Part shown: piece by piece, positions 11,721 to 23,471 of the stretch
Layout of the letters: every line of letters starts with the position of its first letter
Position numbering within the stretch: the first letter of the stretch is position 1
NCBI GenBank assembly: GCA_024138015.1
Contig: JAMXBB010000008.1
Coordinates: forward strand, 48,398,446-48,462,445
DNA length: 64,000 nt
Direction of reading: 5' to 3'
Source of the DNA: Lumnitzera littorea
Lineage: Eukaryota > Streptophyta > Magnoliopsida > Myrtales > Combretaceae
Translations under genes and position numbers: made by a program
The notes under the pieces: generated by a model
The model's database searches: none
What the model was told of the DNA's origin: nothing
The model's input: only the letters and a program-made list of their open reading frames with translations

Positions 11721-12830
11721 CTAGCTAAAAACATGAGATAGCGACTTTAACATATTGAATATAGTAGTTCGAAACTTTTTATTCTTCTTCCTTTCTTTCT
11801 TAATCTTATTCTGGACTTCTCTAATTTCAGTACTCAATTGTTCATAACTGCTATCTAGAGGATGAGATGAAGTAGATACTTTAGCAGCAATAGGATGAGA
11901 TGAAGCAGATGCTCTAGCAACAGTAAGAGGATTTTCAAGAATATCCTTCTCATCAACAAGATGGGGCCTATTATCTATCTTGACCAATCCCTAACGTCTA
12001 AATGGTGCAGTAGAAATAAGTTTACAAGGCATACCGTCGTCTCCCTTCGGCTCATTAAAAAGCCTCATACCCTTCAATAATGCAATAATATACCCACTAT
12101 AAAAGATAACCTGTATCCTAGTATCATCAATCTGCTTATAGATAAAATTTGCTATCTCTACTCCTAAATCTATCTGATATCCAGAAATCATGTTGTATAG
12201 ATAAAACATGTCGAAACTAGTTACCTTACTATGGTTGGTCTTCTTACAGTTGAAAGTATGAGTAAGGATATGGTGAAGTAACTTATGCTCTACTATTGAG
12301 AAAATTGTGGTGAGCGACTTTAAAGGTACAAAATCGTCCCGCCTGGAATGAATCAATTGGAACCAAAATCTCTCAATAAACATATCACTAGGCCAACAAT
12401 TAGGTAAATTGACTTCCTCCTCCTCATATAACCCTAGAAAATAGCCAATTTGACTCAATTCAATGGTATGAATTTCTTCATAAACCTGAAATGTAAAAGT
12501 GGACATACGGCCACTTCTCTCCAGCTGCAAAGTGGATAAAAAATCAACGCCTAAATTTTTATATGTGGGTTCTTTTACCTTAAATAACTAAAACCATGTT
12601 TTATCAAGAATCATCTACTGGATTCTCTCGTCCATTCCATATTCTTGCAAAATCATCTAATCTAGATGTTGCCAATTCATGAATGTCATCCATTATAGCT
12701 TCTTCCTTTACTCCTTAGCATACTCCTAATATGAGAGTAGATCGCTACCTGAACTTCTGGAAGACGAAGTGACTATTATCTTCTGTTTTTTTTTTTTTTC
12801 CCAGTTACATCTTCTTGGGTGACATGGTGA
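11721..12830 (-). pseudogene. 3' ORF of element E, env-position 'putative plant transposon protein' type
   Basis: The main open piece (11991-12530, 179 codons) contains the pattern of the plant-transposon-protein domain found in the third ORF of Athila elements: an N-terminal TIELSQIGYFLGL, a middle LLHHILTHTF, and MFYLYNMISGYQIDLG with FIYKQI. A second open piece (11721-11987) holds a Ser-rich segment and a charged coiled-coil-like end with repeated Lys/Glu. Upstream, the likely start is near 12825, where a short MSPKKM leads into a frame with stops. The role is unproven in plants. In position it matches the env-like ORF, but I see no clear signal peptide or membrane anchor. Confidence 0.6.
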
Positions 12831-13330
12831 ATGTAGAAAGCACAGATCTATAAGGAAAAATGTAAATGTATATAGAATAAGAAAAGGGAGTGAGTATATC
12901 AGGTTGTAGATGTGTAGGAGAGGGAGAGTTTTTGAGAAATCTAGAGAGAGAGAGAAAAACTAGAGAGAGAATTCGGGAGAAAAAAAATGAGTGAGGAGAT
13001 AGAGAAAACTAATAGTCGTGCTTGTAAAAGAACTATACGTCAGCACTTATCTCTGTATGCTGACGGCATACATTGCCGGCATATATGCTTAGGTCGATAG
13101 ATAAGCTGGCCGCCTTAAGTGTCGGCCTTGAATTCAAATTTCACACTTTTCTCTTTTCTTCAATTTTTTTTTTCTTTAGGCTGGCAGCCTTCATGCCAAT
13201 GGCCAACCTAAAATTTAAAAAAAAATTTAAATAAAATTGACTAATAATGAATAAAAAGAATAATAAAAATTGGTTTGGTTAGACATGGGTTGCTTCCCAT
13301 GAAGCCCTTAGTTTATAGTCACTAGCTTGA
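12831..13330 (-). other. Spacer between integrase and 3' ORF of element E
   Basis: Contains a GA-rich stretch (12940-12990), a T run at 12786-12799 and a short GC-richer segment (13040-13120). At 13280-13300 is the GTTGCTTCCCATGAAGCC sequence, a common post-pol motif in Athila/Tat elements that has a counterpart in element F near 7435-7450. No coding signal. Confidence 0.5.
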
Positions 13331-13341
13331 CTTTTCCGATC

Positions 13342-14760
13342 TTACTGTAGGTCCTCACTCACTACTATAGTTGTGTCACTGTCCATGCTTTTCCCTTCAA
13401 AATAAGGTTCGAGGAAATGACCATTTACCTTAAAAGTGCGATTATCTCCTGCCTTCAACTCAATTATACCATAAGGAAAAACATTAGCTATTTCAAATGG
13501 TCCAGACCATCTAGATATTAACTTACCTAAAAACAATTTCAGTCGAGAGTTGTATAATAACACTTTCTGACTAGGCATGAACTCCCTCTGTTAAATGTTC
13601 TTATCATGCCATCGGTTGGCTTTCTCTTTGTAGATCCTAGCGTTTTCATAAGCTTCTTCTCTAATCTCATCCAACTGTTTCAATTAGAGCAATCACTTTT
13701 CACCTACAGCTTGTAAATCAAAATTAAGGTATTTTATGGCCCAATAGGCCTTGTGCTTGAGCTCTATAGGTAGGTGATATAATTTACCATAAACAATTTT
13801 GTATGGGGACATTCTTATAAGGTTTTAAAAGCTATCGTATAAAACCACAATGTATCATCAAGTTTTAGAGACCAGTCTTTCCTAGATGCATTGCTAGTCT
13901 TTTCTAGGATACACTTTATCTCTCTATTGGATACCTCAACCTGTCCACAAGTTTGTGGATGATACGCGGTGGCAAGTTTATGAGTGACTCTATATTTTGT
14001 TAATAGTTTTTGAAATTGCCTATTACAAAAATGCAACCCCCCATCACTTATAATAGCCCTAGGTACCCCAAACTTGGAGAAAATGTTTTTTTTTTCAAAA
14101 ATTTTATTACTACTCTAGCATTGTTAGTTTGTAGAGCTACTACTTCTACCCATTTTGAAACATAATCTATTGCTAGAAGTATATATTTATTTGAAAAAGA
14201 TAAAGGGAAAGGGTCCATGAAGTCTATTCCTCATACATCAAAAATCTCAATTACCAGAATACTTTTTTATGGTAATTCATGTCTCCTAAAAATATTTTCA
14301 GTCCTTTGGTATTAAGTACAAGACATAACATAAGTCCTGCAATCACTAAACAAACTAGGCCAATAAAATCAACAAGACAAAATTTTAGTTGCAGTTCTTT
14401 CCACATTAAAGTAGCCTCCTACTTCTTTAGAATGATTGTGTTGAATTATGCTAAATTGTTTTGTTTTAGGCACACAACGTCTAATTACTTGGTCAACACA
14501 GCTTTTAAAAAGATACGGTTCATCTCAAAAATAAAATTTTATGTCATGTAAAAACTTCTTTTTCTTTTGAAATGAGAAACCATATGGTATGATTTTACTA
14601 ACCAAGTAATTAACTATATTAGCATACCAAGGTAATTCTCGGACCTCTACTGCGTACAATTGTTCATCAGGGAACTTTTCATTAATGGGTGGCTCTAAAC
14701 ACTTCAATTGTAATCGAGATAAATGATCAGCAATTACATTTTCAATTCCCTTTTTATCTC
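13342..14760 (-). pseudogene. Integrase remnant of element E
   Basis: Core motifs are clear: IISDGG with the second catalytic Asp (about 14042-14060) running into HFCNRQFQKLL, then YHPQT and GQVEVSNREIK holding the catalytic Glu (about 13930-13975), then KDWSLKLDDTLWFY. The C-terminal domain at 13342-13578 ends with FKVNGHFLEPYFEG, the usual Athila integrase end. The zinc-finger part (14525-14707) is fragmentary. Stops and at least one frame change separate the pieces. It would have inserted element cDNA into the genome. Confidence 0.85.
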
Positions 14761-14797
14761 TAATTTCAAGGTCAAATTCTTGCAGTGATAAAATCCA

Positions 14798-15200
14798 TCA
14801 AATTAACCTTGGTTTAACATCAGCTTCAGCAAACAAATATTCTAAAGCAGCATGGTCTGTGTATACTATAATCTTAGAACTTATGAGATAAGGCCTAAAC
14901 TTGTCACAAGTGAATATAAGCACTGAAAGTTCTTTCTCTGTCGTGGCATAGTTTCTTTGCACCTCATTCAAAGTTCTGCTTGCATAATATATAAAATGAA
15001 ATAACTTAGCTCTCCTTTGCACAAGTACTACTCTTACAGTATAGTCACTAGCATCATACATTATCTCGAAAGGAAGCTCCCAGTCTGGTGGAACGATCAC
15101 TGGTGCCGAAGTAAGCTTCTCCTTTAATAGATTGAATGGTTGTAAACAACTATCATAAAAAACAAAGGTAGAATATTTTTTAAGTAAATTACAAAGAGGT
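14798..15200 (-). pseudogene. RNase H domain of element E
   Basis: The frame 14798-15250 carries all RNase H landmarks: IMYDASDYTV with the first Asp, ATTEKELSVL with the Glu, and IVYTDHAALEYL with the next Asp. The piece is open for 150 codons, so this is one of the better preserved domains. It overlaps the RT end at 15201 by a frame change. Confidence 0.85.
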
Positions 15201-16000
15201 TTAGAGATTTTTAGAGAAGTCCCTAGTAAATCTCCTATAGAAGCTAGCATGCCCTAGGAAGCTCTTGACTCCTTTGATTGAAGTAGGTGCTGGCAACTGC
15301 TCTATTATCTCTACTTTGGCTCTATCAACTTCAATCCCCTTTTTCAATACCCTGTGACCTAAGACTATTCCCTTTCTTACCATAAAATGGCATTTTTGCT
15401 AGTTCAAAAGTAGATTAGTCTCTTTGCATCTTTTAAGTATACAGTCTAAATTAGTTAGACATGAATCAAATGACTTCCCAAAAACAGAAAAGTCATCTAT
15501 AAATATTTCAATAAAATCTTCTAACATATCAAAAAATATAGACATCATGTATCGTTGAAACATCGCGGGTGCATTATAGAGACCAAAGGGCATTCTCCTA
15601 AAGGCAAAAGTGCCATAAGGACATGTAAAAGTGGTTTTCTCTTGGTCTTCAAGTACGGTATGAATTTGATTGTAATCAAAATATCCATCTAAAAAACAGT
15701 AATAATCATGCCCTGAAAGTTTTTCTAGCATCTGATTTATGAAAGGAAGGGGAGAGTAGTCTTTACAGGTGGCATCATTCAATTTTCTGTAATCTATGCA
15801 AACTCTCTACCCGATCACAATGCGAGTAGGGATTAACTCATTTGCCTCATTTTTAACCATAGTCATACCACCTTTTTTGGGCACTACCTGAATGGGACTA
15901 ACCCACTTATTATCTGAGATAGGGTAGATAATACTTACATCCAGCAATGTGAGTACTTCTTTCTTCACTACCACCTTAAGAGTTGGGTTAAGTCATCTCT
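15201..16000 (-). pseudogene. Reverse transcriptase of element E, active-site motif retained
   Basis: Starts at about 16000 (PKKGGMT, then RVCIDYRKLNDATC near 15770-15815). The frame 15399-15782 has GHDYYCFLDGY with one palm Asp, PFGLYNAP, and FIDDFSVFG with the paired catalytic aspartates. The frame 15201-15383 continues with GIVLGHRVLKKGIEV and the SFLGHASFYRRF thumb-connection motif. The palm residues are intact, but a stop between 15383 and 15399 and others upstream disable it. Confidence 0.9.
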
Positions 16001-16547
16001 ATGGTTATATTGTGGGTTTACACTTAGCCTCAAGCAATATCTTATGAGTGCAAATTAAGGGACTGATCCCCTTTATATCGGCAGTGGTCTACCCGATGGC
16101 TTCTTAATGCTCTCTCAGAACTCCTAGAAGCTATTTCTCCTAGTCACCTATTAAAGAGGACGAGATGATTATTGGTAAAGTATCATTTGTTTCAAGATAA
16201 GCATATTTTAAATGACTAGGTAAATGTTTAAGTTCAAGCATCAGGGGTTATGTCTATGATGGAACTGGCTTCTGCTCACTGGTGCCTAGTTCTTCATATT
16301 ATCGAGCTTTAATTTTTGACACCAGTTCCCTACCTTCTTCTTTAAGCTCATCGTCATCACTCCAATCATCCAGATTCCTAAGAACTAATTCCATGGTATC
16401 CAATCCTGCTTTCTCTTCTATAAACTCACAAGTAATCTCATCAAAGATGTCAATAGTGTAATAGGATTTGTAATCATCAAAATGCTTTATGGCTTCATAA
16501 ACATTGAACATTACCTGATCGTCCATAACTCTTAAAGTCAGCTTACC

Positions 16548-16900
16548 CTATTCCACATCTATTAATGCCTTACCTGTTGAGAGAAACGGTCTGCCTAGGA
16601 TCATGGGTACCTCTTTGTCTTCTTCCATCTCTAGGACTATAAAGTTGACTGGGAAGATAAATTTGTCTACCTTTACTAAGACATTCTCAACAATACCCTT
16701 TAGGTATTTGATACTTCTATCAGCAAGTTGCAAGGTAACATGAGTCGCCTTGCAATCTCTAAGTTCTAACTTCCTAAAAATAGACAAGGGCATTAAATTT
16801 ATACTTGCACCTAAATTAATAAGAACCTTATCAAAATGAAAATTTCCTATAGTGCAAGGAACAGTAAAACTCCCCTGATCTCTTTGTTTTCTAGGCAAGG
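16548..16900 (-). pseudogene. Aspartic protease of element E, catalytic Asp replaced by Asn
   Basis: A 116-codon open piece with the Athila/Tat protease layout: GSFTVPCTIGN, then LINLGASINLMP, VTLQLADRSIK, and PMILGRPFL near the end. The active site normally reads D-L-G-A-S; here it is N-L-G-A-S (AAT), a single G-to-A change. The rest is well kept, so this residue change alone would abolish cleavage. The following frame 16299-16526 is an acidic linker between protease and RT. Confidence 0.88.
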
Positions 16901-17089
16901 TAAATAAATTTTTCTAAAGGATCACGGAGCACTCCCCTATAAGCATTACCAATCCATTCCCATCAATCTTTTTCTTCTTGGTGAGCAAATCCTTCATGAA
17001 TTTGGCATAGGAAGGCATCTGTTGTAGTGCTTCTACAAAAGTGATGTTAATTTGTAGCTTCTTGAAGATATCTAGGAATTTGGCAAATT

Positions 17090-18640
17090 GAACGTCTAAC
17101 TGTTGTTACTTCAATCTTCTTGGAAAGGAGACTAAAAGGACATACAGTTTCACTTTTGGTGACTTCTACGTTGGTTCCTCTTCCACCTCCTTCCCTTTTT
17201 CTACCTTTGGAATCTCCACCTTTTCTTCAACACGTCTATCAACTGTTTCTAATGCTTTTCCTCTCTTCAACATAATAGCATTGACTCCTCTAAGATTCTC
17301 TTCAGTATTACTAGGTAAAGACCTTAATGGTCTGTTACTCAATTGTTGAGAAATCTAACTAATCTGATTCTCAAGGTTTCGAATAGTCGCCTATTGATTC
17401 TGTAGCAAGGTGTCGATTTTTTGCATATAGCTCAACATGAGCTCTTCCATTCTAGATTGATTTTGCTAAGGTAGAGCATTCTAAGTAGGACCTTGCTTTT
17501 GGAATCTAGGTAATGGTTAGAATGCATTGTTATTGTTTCTCTATGAGAAATTTAGATGATTACGCCACTCAGGATTATATGTATTTGAATATGGTCATTG
17601 ATTGTTGCGTTGAAAATTGTTGACAAAATTCACTTGTTTTCCACTAATTGGAGCTAAGTAGTTCCCAATTAAGCACTCAAGAGTTGAATGTGGTCCTGAA
17701 CATGACTCACAAAAACCAATAGGATTAGCATTAAAAAACTGTGTTGCAATGAGTTTACTTACCTAAGTAGTGAGAGCTGCAATCTGAGCCATTAATTGAG
17801 ATATAATGCGATTGTCACTGGTTGTTGCCACTCCTAACTTGCTCATCTTGTTTTGCGAGTTACGTGCACTGGAGGCCATTTCTTCCATCAATGTGCTTGC
17901 TTCATTATATGTCTTTCCCATCAGAGCACCTCTAACTGTAGCATCAACTAGGGACCTCAATGTCTAGTTTAGACTGAGATAAAAGATCTCAATCAAGAGA
18001 TAGTCTGGCAAGCCATGATGTGGGCATTTTCTAATTGCCTCCTTGAATCTTTCCCATGCTTCATAAAGTGACTCACCACTAAACTTGGTAAAGTTAGTGA
18101 TGTCGTTCCATAATTTTGCAGTCCTAGTCTGTGGGAAAAATCTCCTTAAGAACTTTGATGAAAGATCAACCCAAGTGGTGATAGACTCTTATAGCAGTGA
18201 ATGAAACTAAGCTCTAGCTTTATCTCTCAGTGAAAAGTGATAAAGTTGTAATCTGATAGCCTAGTTTATCACATTGTTAATCTTCATTGTATTGCAGTAT
18301 TAAAGGAATCCTGCAATATGCTCGTCAGGACTTTCATTGGGATATCCTCTAAGCTGATTCATTTAAACCATATGAATAAGGGATGGCTTTAACTCAAAGA
18401 TGTTAGCTTGAATAGTAGGCCTCCTTATAGTCGAACCTATCACCGTAGGTATTGTATAATCTCGTAGTGCTCGCAAAACTTCTTATATCTAATTATTCCC
18501 CTCATTACCTACCATCTCATCTATTCTTCTTCTATTCTCTTGCCTCAACTGATGCAAAGTGCGCTCTATTTCTAAATGTAGTAGTAGAATTTCAACACTT
18601 CTACTCCTATACATAAAGCACTTACAAAGAAGAGAAAAAA
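17090..18640 (-). pseudogene. gag of element E
   Basis: From the N terminus (right): a coil-like start, LRDYTIPTV with FELKPSLIHM (about 18370-18480), the capsid core FHSLL, FSSKFLRRFFP-like and WNDITNFTKF (about 18090-18200), the open piece 17763-17960 (MGKTYNEASTLMEEM), a C-x2-C-x4-H-x4-C-like FCESCSGPHSTLEC (about 17690-17720), then NQISQISQQL (about 17350-17390) and a Lys/Glu-rich end. This is the Athila-type gag order. Frequent stops show it is dead. Confidence 0.82.
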
Positions 18641-18701
18641 TAACACACATCGTTAAGTGCGCCTAAATTACCAATAAAACTAAAAGGTTTAATATTTCCA
18701 G

Positions 18702-18719
18702 TCCCTAGCAACGGTGCTA
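18702..18719 (-). other. Primer binding site of element E, tRNA-Asp type, decayed
   Basis: The minus strand reads TTAGCACCGTTGCTAGGGA, which matches the TGGCGCCGTTGCCGGGGA primer site used by Athila elements with only G-to-A or C-to-T differences at the mismatches. It lies six bases inside the 5' LTR, the expected place. Confidence 0.8.
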
Positions 18720-18725
18720 AAAACT

Positions 18726-20144
18726 TAATTTGCTTGAACTTTATATAGAAAAATAAATCGCGAATACTCCAGCAAATATATTAGGTCAGAATCAAGTAAT
18801 ATAGAGAAAGTAAGGTGGTCGATCCTTCGAGAACTAAGAAATTATTAATCTTATGCTAGTTCTTATCAATATTTAGGTAATCAAAATTAAATTAATTAAT
18901 CTAATAATTACTCTAAAACTATTGAAAAGAGAATAACTATGAAAAATCTAAAATTAAGCAATCAATTGAGAATTGTGGGAAAACAAAATCCATCCTAGAT
19001 TATACAAATCAAATTGTTATCATATTATATAGATTAATAGCTATATGGTCATTCAAGTGAAATTATTGTATCTTAAAATTTAAGGATCTAAACTCCTAAT
19101 TAATTAGTTAGCTTCCACATCTTCCAATTAACAATAAACTCTAAATATGATCATATATCTCTCGATATTATAATTGTCTAATGTCCTAAATCAATTATCT
19201 CTAATGTCTTAATGAATAATCAATCGTTGAATATCGCATTAATCTTTAGATAATTTCTAATTAATTCAATTAACTCTACTTCCATATTGATTAATCAAAT
19301 CAACTAAGAATTTTTAACAAACCCTAATCAACTCCCGTATCATTAGGGTTTCTAAAAATTATAATCAATTGAATAATTATAATTGAAATCATAGAAATTG
19401 CAATCATGAATCATCCATATATCTCTTAATCCTATAACATGAACACAATCATCATCCTTACTATCTAGGGTTTCATCAATTGTCATAAATAATTTTAGTT
19501 AGCCATGGATTTGAAAACAAAAACACAAATATTGATTGAAATTGCAAGGAAATTCATAATTGAAATTGCAAGGAAATTCATAATTGAAAGCATAAGTAAT
19601 TCACAGAATTGCATACGAATAATTGAAATATATGTCACCAATTCTGTATTGGAAAGAAATAATCTTCAGTCGCAACTTCAATCTTAGTCTCCACAGCAAA
19701 AGCAAAATCCTCTCAATGATCAAGGAACTTCTCCGGAATAATTCTTCAGAAACTATCTAAAACTATTTTATGACTCTCAATGTCTAAGGAAAAGTGTCTA
19801 CCAATCCCCTCTAACCATGAAACATAAGCTATTTATATGAAAAATTAGGGTTGGCTCGCGTAAAGTTTCTTTTTTCATGAAGGCCAATGGTGTAAGTGCA
19901 AGGCCGGTGGCATGGTCATTCAGGGCTACCGGTGTAAGTTGTAAGTTGGTTGTTAGGCCGGCGGCCTTTAATTCCAAATTGCATAAAATTCTTATAAATC
20001 GTCCGTAATTCTACTCTTAAATTTTCTAATTCCTGAAATATCCAAATGAACATAATTAAGTACCAATTCTTAATGATTTCTATAAAATTTATAATAATTC
20101 TATCTTAATTTGCACTTTAAAACATGAAAAATATGCCTTTATCG
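18726..20144 (-). repeat. 5' LTR of element E
   Basis: Aligns with 8675-10118. Terminal bases have decayed (taattt for tgattt, tttatcg for tttatca), each a G/A change. It contains a local duplication near 19530-19580, where a 22-base unit starting aattgcaaggaaattcataat occurs twice but only once in the 3' LTR. The minus-strand TATA-like box is at about 19828-19838. The open frame 19505-19687 is LTR sequence, not a gene. Confidence 0.9.
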
Positions 20145-20149
20145 GGTGG
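20145..20149. repeat. Target-site duplication, right copy, of element E (ggtgg)
   Basis: Flanks the 5' LTR and pairs with ggtag at 8670-8674 (4 of 5 bases, transition only). Confidence 0.75.
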
Positions 20150-20628
20150 CTTGTATTCCTTCACTTTTAATAGGTCTACACTCTCTTTGGATCTTAACTG
20201 CTCTATACTTTCCTTATCCTTGACCTTTACTTCTTTCTCAACTACTTCCCTACCATCCTTCTTTGCAACTTATAGTTCTCTACCACTTCCTAGGGTTACT
20301 GAATTGACATTTTCCCTAGGGCTTGTTTTTGTATTCCCAAGCAATGATCCTTGCTGCCTTTCATTTAACATTCTAGCAAGTTGACCAATCTAATTCTCAA
20401 GGTTGTGGATGGAGGCTTCTTGGTTCCTTAAAGAGGCCTTTGTTTGTTGCGTTTGGGCCTTGTTAGATTGAATGTATTTTTCCAAAAGGCTTTCTAACTT
20501 CTTCTCTAGAGTAGGTGGGGTGCTGTCAATTATTGAAATCCAAATGGAGGCAAGTTTGATCTTTGTTGAGGCTAGTTCCTTACCTATCGTTATTAGCCTT
20601 GACCTTGATTTTGACCTCTTCATGAAAA

Positions 20629-20636
20629 GTTAGGGC
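20629..20636. repeat. Target-site duplication, left copy, of insertion G (gttagggc)
   Basis: The same eight bases recur at 22304-22311. With one copy and the intervening DNA removed, the F gag frame reads on through SPNFS. A third copy of the octamer is inside G at 21542-21549. Confidence 0.6.
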
Positions 20637-22303
20637 GGTCTTTTTATAAGTGTAAATTACTTTACACCTTCAAGGCATGTTTAGGCGTAGAATTGATCAC
20701 AAATATGATTTAATTCTTAAATTTAATTGTATAACATATTGATTTCAAGTAAATCACAAGTAAGGGGATGTATCATACACAAGAAAAATAACTTTCTAGT
20801 TAGTCATGGCTGTAGAGGGAAGAAATAAGTGAAATAGTATTAATCACAGGCATAATAATGAAGTAATGAAAAATCCAACCTTGATCACATCTACAATCAC
20901 AGCCGTAATCAAGGAAGTATTGACGATCCCTTTATTAATCACAGCTATGATTGAATAGCAGGAGGTTGATTACATTCCTAATTATAGGCGTGATGATGAG
21001 TAATTAAGCAATGAGGATTTTACGGCATTAGTCATGGCTGTAACTAGTTAAAATTATTTATTTCTGAGACTATCACTCCTCGAGTTGCGAGCGTGATAAA
21101 AGGGATATAACTATTCTTTCCAACCTTTTCATACGAACCAGTACGTGAAAAAAATATCAAGTGGGCTGTGAAGAGGTAAATTCAAGTCCTTTGATTGGGG
21201 GAAAATAAAAATATCGCAACTTATCAAGAGAAAAAATCAATTTTTCATACACCATTTTTTTTTCATACATTATTTTTAGAACATCAATTGACAACAAACA
21301 CTTAATCATCCGTATCTATAACCCTGTGTTTTTTCACTTACCGTATAATTGTCTAGATATTGTATCATACATTTCCCTAGAAAGACTTAAGAAGGATGAC
21401 GGGATTTCATTGTTGTACGTTGTAAAGATTTCTATAGTAAATTTAAATTGGGGTTGTATTTCTTACTATCTCATGTTAATTTCATTGTTACACTTGCATT
21501 ATGTTTATACATTTTGTTCTTTTATCATGTGTGAGTAATCTGTTAGGGCTTGCTACATCATTTAGTGTGATCAAGTGCATGAAAAAGTAATTTCTTGATG
21601 TTTGCTAATTCTAATGAATGGCACTTAATGAATCTAAGTATGGTGTAGTATACGACAATTCTATTGAATAGATCTAGTTCATTGGAATAACTTACTCCTG
21701 ATAATAGAGATATTATTAGAAAAGTTCCCACATCCTTAGAGGAATCGATACATTAACACGACATTAATGCAATCTTAGTTGGCTATTAATTAGGAAGAGA
21801 TTTCATTAGACACAATTAGGATTAGAAGTAAGTAGTTATGAGAAAAATGCTTACATATTGTAATTACCAATGGACAATAAGTATTAGGATAGAAAGTATT
21901 TTTGTAAGATTATACTAAGTAGTGAAGTAAGTTTGCATGTTAAGTGTATTGTTTGTAATTTTTCTTGTAATCATTATATTAATTGCATTAGTTTGTGGAT
22001 TAGTTTAGTTTAGTTAACAAATTAGAGTCTTAATAATCGATCACTTGGTAAATTTAACTGCTATATAATACGAAGATTATTAAGTACTAGTGTTTGAGTC
22101 ATTTTCCCATTGGAGACAACCCTATACTCATCTATGCTATAAAACGATAAGTACACTTGCCTGTCAAACCGAGTTAAGGATAGAATATAGGTTTATAATT
22201 TGTAAAACTCAGAAGTTCTAATTAGAGTCGATTATCTCTCTACCCTAGGTTGTAGGTATTATTCTATTTACTCACTACATACAAACCCCTCTTCGCTAAA
22301 GTT
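20637..22303. mobile_element. Insertion G: unidentified 1.67-kb element inside F gag
   Basis: Bounded by identical 8-base repeats and interrupting an otherwise coherent gag frame, so it arrived by insertion. Inside I see no transposase, RT or protease. A block at 20800-21060 repeats short phrases of the type 'atcac-agc-tg-aatc' in both orientations. The ends (ggtcttttt... and ...cgctaaagtt) are not inverted repeats and lack LTR TG/CA ends. Eight bases would fit hAT-type transposition, but without terminal repeats the class stays open. The open frame 21326-21538 has no recognisable content. Confidence 0.5.
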
Positions 22304-23270
22304 GTTAGGGCTCTATGGTTATTGAGAACCAGTTGAGAGGGATTTGATTTTCTTGCTCAACATTTCCACCAAAGTGGCTAGAGACTGTATAGTGTTAAGC
22401 TCAAACACACCTAAGACTTTTTGCTTCCCCTTGGGTTCTCCTACTAGTAATTGTTCATGGCCATACCTTCTATCAAAGCTTAGACTTCCTTAAGTGTCTT
22501 GGTATTTAGTGTACATCTGGCTGTTGCATCTATCATTTACCTTGTAAAAAGGGTTGCGACCATTGTAAAAGGTGTGCATTTCCATCCAAAAGGGGAGACT
22601 ATAGTGTAAACACAACCTTAGCAAGTCTTTAAAGTGCTACCATGTGTCTTATAGGGTCTTACCCTCTATCTAGGCAAAAGAAGAGATGTCATCTCTAAGC
22701 TTAGCAGTTTTAGTAGGTAGAAAATACTTCTTCAAGAATTTTTTCGCCAATTTGTTTCATGTCATGATTGAATTCCTTACCAAGGAATTTAACTACTACT
22801 TAACTTGACTATGTAAAGAAAAAGGAAAGAGGTGCAGCTGAATAGCATCATCAGTTGCCCCATTAATTTTGAAAGTATCACATATTTCCAAAAAGCTGGA
22901 AATATGTGCATTGGGAATTTCGTCTTAGAAGTCGTCAAATTGTACAAACTGCCACCATTTAAATAATATTGGGATTGATCTTGAAGTTCTTGGATGCAAC
23001 AATTGGTCAGTTCATACAAGATTAGATACTAGTTAATGACCGTTGGGAATAGTCTAACATGGTCCGATTCTATTCCCCGTTATTGGCCATAATGTTGTTA
23101 AGTAAGCTCTTATGATTAGATTCCTGTTCTACCACTTAATCCTTCACTTTGCCCTCTAACAACTCCACTTCTTCTTTCAACCTAACAAGAGATCCTTGAT
23201 TTAATGCTTCTATTGTTTCTTTGATAGATAATTGCCTCAAATTGTGTAAAGTCATCCTCTTAATCTTAAG
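22304..23270 (-). pseudogene. gag N-terminal half of element F
   Basis: Reads leftward from about 23255: MTLHNLRQLSIKETIEAL, a coiled-coil-like segment (LKEEVELLEGKVKD), then the capsid core with NAHISSFLEICDTFKINGA (about 22855-22915), KFLKKYFLPTKTAKLRDDI (about 22695-22755) and the following helices, ending at the G insertion. It matches element E gag domain by domain. Stops are frequent. Confidence 0.75.
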
Positions 23271-23447
23271 ATTGATTTTAATCAAATTCTTTGACAAGCT
23301 TCTTGTCATGTACTACACCAAAGAGAATAAAAGATTTAGTCAATATCACACTAAGAAAATATAAGAATTCAAGAAAAAGAAAAGAAATCAAGATAAGATA
23401 AAAAATGTTTATATTAATAAATCTACTAGTTTTCTTAATATCAATAG

Positions 23448-23466
23448 TCTCCGGTAATAGCGCAAA
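23448..23466 (-). other. Primer binding site of element F, tRNA-Asp type
   Basis: The minus strand reads TTTTTGCGCTATTACCGGAGA next to the LTR end, a decayed form of the Athila tRNA-Asp primer site. Offset from the LTR is the same as in element E. Confidence 0.65.
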
Positions 23467-23471
23467 AACCT

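Larger units (their letters stand above)
8675..20144 (-). mobile_element. Element E: full-length Athila-like Ty3/gypsy retrotransposon, 11.5 kb, decayed
   Basis: Two direct LTRs of about 1.44 and 1.42 kb enclose, in minus-strand order, a tRNA-Asp primer site, gag, protease, RT, RNase H, integrase and an extra 3' ORF of the Athila env-like position. The 5-bp target duplication is ggtag/ggtgg. Domain spelling (protease with NLGASIN, RT with FIDDFSVFG) fits the Athila/Tat branch, and the tRNA-Asp primer plus the 3' ORF favour Athila. Many in-frame stops at former Trp/Gln codons and visible LTR divergence show an old, inactive copy. It interrupts the gag of element F. Confidence 0.92.
20145..20636 (-). 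pseudogene. gag C-terminal half of element F (between insertions E and G)
   Basis: The frame 20390-20623 starts at the PNFS motif and runs through SLRNQEASIHNLENQIGQLARML, then SLLGNTKTSPRENVNSVTL, ending VKEYKPP at the E insertion. The same motif order occurs in E gag (NQISQISQQL and SLPSNTEEN near 17300-17400). The frame continues on the far side of E (IPYPQ, about 8640-8660). No zinc knuckle is left in this piece. Confidence 0.75.

Noticed and set aside
11721..12530. A true viral envelope gene in element E
   Set aside because: The ORF matches the plant transposon protein pattern in the env position but shows no signal peptide or clear transmembrane anchor.
20637..22303. Insertion G as a solo LTR
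   Set aside because: Ends lack TG...CA and the flanking repeat is 8 bp, not the 5 bp normal for gypsy or copia integrases.
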